Assembly: GCA_958448395.1 (NCBI GenBank)
Contig: CAUDDP010000005.1
Span: 1 to 63,660 of the forward strand
Direction: 5' to 3'
Origin: an uncultured Oscillospiraceae bacterium
GTDB lineage: Bacteria > Bacillota > Clostridia > Oscillospirales > Ruminococcaceae
Length of the DNA stretch: 63,660 nt
Of the stretch, positions 60,035-63,660 are shown in pieces; position 1 is the first letter of the stretch, and every line of letters starts with the position of its first letter. The translations under genes were made by a program, and so were the position numbers. Below the pieces are notes generated by a model that saw only the letters and a list, made by a program, of their open reading frames with translations, did no database searches and was not told the origin of the DNA.

Positions 60035-60685
60035 CTATTCCCAGACGGGCTTGACATAGATCTGTACCGGAAAACCGTTTTCCACCTGTACCGACAAATC
60101 TGCCGGATAAGTGGTACAAATCAGCGGTAAACCAGATGTTTCTGCAATTTTTTTTGCATAAGGGACAGCCTGCATAATTAGTTCTGCTGTAGTTTCGATT
60201 CCAAGATTAGAATTGTTAACAATTCCAGTATGATGCAATCTTGCAGCCTGTTCAATTTCGTATAGAAGCGTAAGTGCTTCTTCCGGTTTCGCTGTCAAGT
60301 AGCGGTAGCGGTTCACCACATACCACATATCTAATTCCGTCTGATAGGATTGCAGCATTTCGGCATATCGTCCCAGTGCAATCGCACCAGCATCATCACC
60401 GCCCACGTCAATAATCAGGCAATCTGCCTCATATGCCATACGGGCAAGGTCGAAAGAAATCGCCGGAATGTCCAAACTGGTATTGGCATAGAGCGTTTTT
60501 TCAAGCTGAATGCCATTTTTTGCAAACAAGTCTGCAAAATCAGCGGTACGGAAGTACGGATTGACGATATCCAAATCGACAACCGTCACGCTTTTTCCAG
60601 CTGCTGCCTGCTGCAATGCCAGATTGACTGCGAAATTGGTTTTTCCGGAACCGTAATGTCCGGTAATCAATGTGATTCTTTTCAT
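60035..60685 (-). CDS. P-loop ATPase of the SIMIBI (ArsA/MinD-like) class
   Basis: 216 residues. The start KRITLITGHYGSGKTNFAVNLAL includes a Walker A loop GHYGSGKT, then SVTVVDLDIVNPYFR and a Walker-B-like CLIIDVGGDD. The deviant-lysine signature is not obvious. It is upstream of the delta subunit in the same operon, so a role in maturation or cluster delivery of the oxidoreductase is plausible but unproven. ATG at 60685 with AAAGGAG; promoter at 60730-60758. Confidence 0.8.
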   Translation of the reverse strand: MKRITLITGHYGSGKTNFAVNLALQQAAAGKSVTVVDLDIVNPYFRTADFADLFAKNGIQLEKTLYANTSLDIPAISFDLARMAYEADCLIIDVGGDDAGAIALGRYAEMLQSYQTELDMWYVVNRYRYLTAKPEEALTLLYEIEQAARLHHTGIVNNSNLGIETTAELIMQAVPYAKKIAETSGLPLICTTYPADLSVQVENGFPVQIYVKPVWE

Positions 60686-60729
60686 AAGCGACTCCTTTTC
60701 CCGTTCTGCATGGGTTGACATACGTTCGT

Positions 60730-60758
60730 ATTATACCACATTTTTCAGCAGAATGCAA
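60730..60758 (-). promoter_or_regulatory. Promoter of the ATPase-oxidoreductase operon
   Basis: On minus, TTGCAT (60753-60758) and TATAAT (60730-60735), 17 bp apart. Confidence 0.65.
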
Positions 60759-60789
60759 CCGCTATTTTTTTGAAAAATTCACAAAAAAA

Positions 60790-60818
60790 TACACCGCACG
60801 CCAATGGCATACAGTGTA
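60790..60818 (-). terminator. Terminator after the dockerin gene pair
   Basis: ACAC...GCC (from 60791) pairs with GGC...GTGT (to 60817) around an AAT loop, with internal mismatches. On minus a T-rich ATTTTTTTG follows. Confidence 0.6.
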
Positions 60819-60855
60819 CTTTCTGAAAATGATTTGAACAGTCTGTTCTTTTTCT

Positions 60856-61920
60856 TTACCACGCAGCATCCAAGCCAGCGGACTGCTGGGCATAGTAGGT
60901 CAGAATCGCCACAGCATCTTCCACGGTAATTTCTCCATCTCCGTTTACATCCGCTGCCAGAAAAGCAGATTCCTCCATGTCGGCTGCCTGCATTAGCTTT
61001 GCCTCCAGTCCGGCAGACTGCTGGGCGTAATACGTCAGAACAGATACAGCATCCTCTACGGAAATTGTGCCGTTACCGTCAACATCACCGATGGCATCTG
61101 CTGCTGTCAAGAGGTTGACTGTCCCAGTTATATAAGTTTGTTCACTTTCCTGAAATCCAGCAACTGGAACGGCATCTGCCCCTGTAAATTGTTTCTCCAG
61201 TACCACAGACGCGGCAAAAAGAGTATCTGCATTCTGGAATCCCTCTACATAACAATAGTCTTCTTCTCGTCCCTCCTGCCATCTGACTGTGATTTCTTCC
61301 CCAAATTGTTGTGCCACAAACGTTATCAAGTCTTCGTATTCCGTTCTTGAGAAATCTTTCATCCATAGATAATCCAGATAATCTCCCTGATTCTGTACAG
61401 CATTGTGAGAAGTATAAGAAGCAGAGGTCACCGCACCAGCTTCCAATAATTCTTGGCACAACTTCTGCATCTCGCCCCGCTTACTTTTGATTACAGATGG
61501 ATCTTTAATCAGATTTCCATCTTTATCTAAGGTATCACACATAGTAATATGCAAAACGCCATTAGAAAGATGCTGATAATATTGGTCAAACGTATCGATC
61601 ACATCCGCATATTTTTCTTTGATTTCCTCATATTTGGAAACCATATTTTCCGGCGTTGTCGGGACTTCCAATTCTACGATATTGCATCGATAATTTGTCA
61701 ACACCAAAACATGGTTATGATTGGAACTGCTCCTATAAACCGGATAGTACCCTTCTTGGCTGATAAAATCCAGAGAACCGCCGTCTTCAAACATCTCATA
61801 GCCATCCGGCACTTCTGTAAGTAATGGGAATGCCCTGGCATCCGCTGGTACGGACATCATCGAACTGCTTACCATCGCAGCAAAAAGAGCTGCTGCGATC
61901 ATCCATTTCTTCTTTTTCAT
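60856..61920 (-). CDS. Secreted dockerin protein of unknown function, paralogue 1
   Basis: 354 residues. Signal peptide (KKKKWMIAAALFAAMV, cleaved near ADA, about residue 28). The N-terminal region (about 30-275) has no domain that I recognise, with charged helices (KYEEIKEKYADVIDTFDQYYQ) and strands. A complete two-loop dockerin ends it: GDVDGNGTISVEDAVSVLTYYA and DVNGDGEITVEDAVAILTYYA, each followed by QQSAGL. It should attach to a cohesin on a scaffold. The paralogue upstream shares most of the sequence. It has a duplicated leader, but its promoter is probably that of the upstream copy. Confidence 0.85.
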   Translation of the reverse strand: MKKKKWMIAAALFAAMVSSSMMSVPADARAFPLLTEVPDGYEMFEDGGSLDFISQEGYYPVYRSSSNHNHVLVLTNYRCNIVELEVPTTPENMVSKYEEIKEKYADVIDTFDQYYQHLSNGVLHITMCDTLDKDGNLIKDPSVIKSKRGEMQKLCQELLEAGAVTSASYTSHNAVQNQGDYLDYLWMKDFSRTEYEDLITFVAQQFGEEITVRWQEGREEDYCYVEGFQNADTLFAASVVLEKQFTGADAVPVAGFQESEQTYITGTVNLLTAADAIGDVDGNGTISVEDAVSVLTYYAQQSAGLEAKLMQAADMEESAFLAADVNGDGEITVEDAVAILTYYAQQSAGLDAAW

Positions 61921-62053
61921 AAAAATTACTCCTTTCTCCCTTACCAACTAATATTAGAATTGCTCTTGTAAAAATGCAAAAAATCTGTTTTGATTCTTGT
62001 TTCTAATATTATTTTGGTTTCCTTCCTTTCATTTCAAGAGCTAACTCTTTTAT
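61921..62053 (-). repeat. Duplicated 5' leader of dockerin paralogue 1
   Basis: About 133 bp nearly identical to 63163-63297, upstream of both paralogues. Contains the ribosome site GAAAGGAG and an inverted pair AATATTAGAA (61950-61959) and TTCTAATATT (62001-62010) about 40 nt apart, plus AAGAG-CTAA-CTCTT. No promoter boxes are present in this copy. Confidence 0.8.
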
Positions 62054-62094
62054 ACGGTGTATTATTTTATAGACTGCTTTTGCCTATTTTTCAT

Positions 62095-63162
62095 TTACCA
62101 CGCAGCATCCAAGCCAGCGGACTGCCGAGCATAGTAGGTCAAAATGGCAACCGCATCTTCCACGGTAATTTCGCCATCTCCGTTTACATCCGCTGCCAAA
62201 AAGGCGGTTTCCTCCGTGTCGGCTGCCTGCATCAGCTTTGCCTCTAGTCCGGCGGACTGCTGAGCGTAATACGTCAAGGTAGAAACGGCATCTTCTACGG
62301 AAATTGTGCCGTTACCGTCAACATCACCGCAAGCATCTGCTGCCGTCAAGAGGTTGACATTTCCCGTTGTATAGGATTCCTCGCCACCTATAAATAAAGA
62401 TACCGGAACAGCATCTGCCCCTGCAAATTGTTCCTCCAGTATAGCAGAAGCAGCAAACAGATCATCCGCATTTTTAAAGCCTTTGATCACATAGTGATCA
62501 TCCATACATTCCCAGCCTTCTTCCCACTGCACTGTGATATCCTCGCCAAATTGCTGCTTAGTAAACGCTGTAAGAGATTCTTCCTCTGTCTCTGAAAGTT
62601 GTTTCAAATACAGAAAATCCTGATAATCTCCTCTATGTATCAAAGCGTTATAAGGCGTATAAGAAGCAGAAGTCACCACACCGGCTTCTAACAATTCCCG
62701 ACACATTTTCTGCATCTTGCCTCGTTTGCTTTCCACAAGAGACGGATCTTTGATTCGATTTCCGTCTTCATCAAAAGCATCATACATCGTAATCTGCAAT
62801 GTATCACCGGAAAGGTTCTGTGCATACTGATCAAACGTATCAATTACATCCGCATATTTTTCTTCTATTTCCGCATATTTTGGAACCATATTTTCAGGTG
62901 CTGTCGGAATTTCTATTTCCACGATATTGCACCGATAATTCGTCAATACCAAAACATTATTATGATTTAAGGTGTTTCGATAAGCCGGATAATAGCCATT
63001 ATCACTGACAAAATACAGAGAGTTTTCATCAGAAAATATCTCATATCCATCCGGCACATCTGTAACCAGTTGAAAAATTGCATCTGCTGGTACGGACATC
63101 ATCGAACTGCTTACCATCGCAGTAAAAAGAGCTGCTGCGATCATCCATTTTTTCTTTTTCAT
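62095..63162 (-). CDS. Secreted dockerin protein of unknown function, paralogue 2
   Basis: 355 residues, the tandem sister of the previous gene. Signal peptide and dockerin are almost unchanged (GDVDGNGTISVEDAVSTLTYYA; DVNGDGEITVEDAVAILTYYA). The middle has diverged strongly, with conserved blocks such as HNNVLVLTNYRCNIVEIEIP and KYADVIDTFDQY. This pattern suggests a duplicated secreted module whose outward-facing part is changing. It is the first gene, driven by the promoter at 63302-63330. Confidence 0.85.
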   Translation of the reverse strand: MKKKKWMIAAALFTAMVSSSMMSVPADAIFQLVTDVPDGYEIFSDENSLYFVSDNGYYPAYRNTLNHNNVLVLTNYRCNIVEIEIPTAPENMVPKYAEIEEKYADVIDTFDQYAQNLSGDTLQITMYDAFDEDGNRIKDPSLVESKRGKMQKMCRELLEAGVVTSASYTPYNALIHRGDYQDFLYLKQLSETEEESLTAFTKQQFGEDITVQWEEGWECMDDHYVIKGFKNADDLFAASAILEEQFAGADAVPVSLFIGGEESYTTGNVNLLTAADACGDVDGNGTISVEDAVSTLTYYAQQSAGLEAKLMQAADTEETAFLAADVNGDGEITVEDAVAILTYYARQSAGLDAAW

Positions 63163-63297
63163 AAAAATTACTCCTTTCTCCCTTACCAACTAATATTAGA
63201 ATTGTTCTTGTAGAAGTGCAATAAATCTGTGGTGATTCTTGCTTCTAATATTATTTTGGTTTTCTTCCTTTCATTTCAAGAGCTAACTCTTTTATAA
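63163..63297 (-). repeat. Duplicated 5' leader of dockerin paralogue 2
   Basis: Sister copy of 61921-62053, with the same AATATTAGAA/TTCTAATATT inverted pair and ribosome site. Being kept in both copies, the leader may have a regulatory role in the mRNA. Confidence 0.8.
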
Positions 63298-63301
63298 TAT
63301 T

Positions 63302-63330
63302 ATCATAGCATCTTTCTCCCATTTTGTCAA
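63302..63330 (-). promoter_or_regulatory. Promoter of the dockerin gene pair
   Basis: On minus, TTGACA (63325-63330) and TATGAT (63302-63307) with 17 bp between. Confidence 0.75.
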
Positions 63331-63400
63331 GTATTTTCCATTTGTCAAGATAAACAAAAAAACAAATGAATCATTGAAAATATGGTATAAATTGAACAAA

Positions 63401-63430
63401 AAGAGCAGCCCTTTGACTGCTCTTCCTTTA
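63401..63430. terminator. Terminator near the window end
   Basis: AAGAGCAG (63401-63408) pairs perfectly with CTGCTCTT (63417-63424); a TTTTTG tail on minus suggests it ends a minus-strand gene beyond the window. Confidence 0.7.
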
Positions 63431-63437
63431 CAAAAAA

Positions 63438-63660
63438 TGTGAGTTCGACGAGAATGCATTCTACCGCTGCCAATCACAAACTGTGCCGGCAGAATCGCTT
63501 CGCTCTCTGCCTGTGTCCGCTGTCCGCCATTGTACGTTGTACAAACTTGTATCCTTGTTCCTCTGTATTTCTGTATTCTGTATCGTTTTGTTATTTTAGA
63601 AGGCGGACAGCGGCAGCTCGTTCCTCATTCCGTTACCAAAACTCTAATTGCAGCGTTTCG
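63438..63660. mobile_element. Subfamily-1 MITE-like element, cut by the window end
   Basis: Starts with the subfamily-1 end ATGTGAGTTCGACGAGAATG and follows the element at 2204, but with a replaced stretch between CTGTCCGCC and the CTGTATCGTTTTGTTA part. It then joins the subfamily-2-like CCGTTACCAAAACTCTAATTG seen at 22147-22165, so it is a mosaic of the two types. It continues past the window. Confidence 0.7.

Noticed and set aside
1..63660. CRISPR arrays, tRNA and rRNA genes
   Set aside because: I looked for regularly spaced repeats, T-loop GTTCGAATC-type sequences and rRNA cores on both strands and saw none; the dispersed elements are irregularly spaced.

Overview
The window looks like chromosome of a Ruminococcus-type member of the Clostridia (Bacillota). 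Evidence: four secreted proteins with dockerin or dockerin-like calcium-binding repeats, a surface GH5 glucanase lipoprotein, a gerA-type spore germination operon, a 2-oxoacid:ferredoxin oxidoreductase, GTP-type PEP carboxykinase, and sigma-A promoters that are very often TTGACA-17-TATAAT. No rRNA, tRNA or CRISPR array was seen.

Layout. 1-2200: end of a dispersed repeat, a promoter with a long structured leader, and rny. 2200-2640: a complete 318-bp inverted-repeat element. 2642-7850 (minus): a CapA-like protein, then a probable defence unit of an MmeI-type restriction-methylation enzyme, a DUF3990 (ADP-ribosyltransferase-like) protein and a small partner. 8036-11525: gerA/gerB/gerC germinant receptor operon. 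11640-21718 (minus): B12-type radical SAM protein, pckG, tsaD, small acetyltransferases, a Dabb protein, a NimA-like flavoprotein, rimI and polA. 22311-24352: dusB, an Smr protein and a YdcF protein. 24492-31205: cytidylate-kinase-like protein, GH5 lipoprotein, GtrA, CorC/HlyC and CorA transporters, DUF4364. 31231-34593 (minus): aroB-aroA-aroC. 34979-39562: yfmF-yfmH-lgt-folD. 40361-43913 (minus): a sugar ABC importer without its ATPase. 44214-47357 (minus): double-HhH protein, malic enzyme and an LDH/MDH-family dehydrogenase. 47600-47930: tandem duplicated candidate small RNA genes. 47964-55788: MscS, a cohesin-like/dockerin-like protein, a dockerin-tagged cysteine-peptidase-like protein, D-lactate dehydrogenase family protein and M20 dipeptidase. 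55890-57356: a divergent Rrf2/cupin pair with three identical operators, a phage tail-chaperone relic and a repeat fragment. 57413-60685 (minus): ferredoxin oxidoreductase operon. 60856-63162 (minus): two tandem paralogous dockerin proteins. The window ends inside another repeat copy.

Themes. Central metabolism is consistent with C4-acid fermentation: PEP carboxykinase, malic enzyme and a dehydrogenase of the LDH fold whose specificity loop carries the malate-type arginine. Surface biology is represented by dockerin proteins that lack recognisable carbohydrate-active domains and by an anchored GH5 enzyme. The points I consider most worth following are the twin promoter-hairpin units at 47.6-47.9 kb, two mutually exclusive hairpins on the lgt ribosome-binding site, the MmeI/DUF3990 unit, the two-subfamily inverted-repeat element and the Rrf2 operator triplet.
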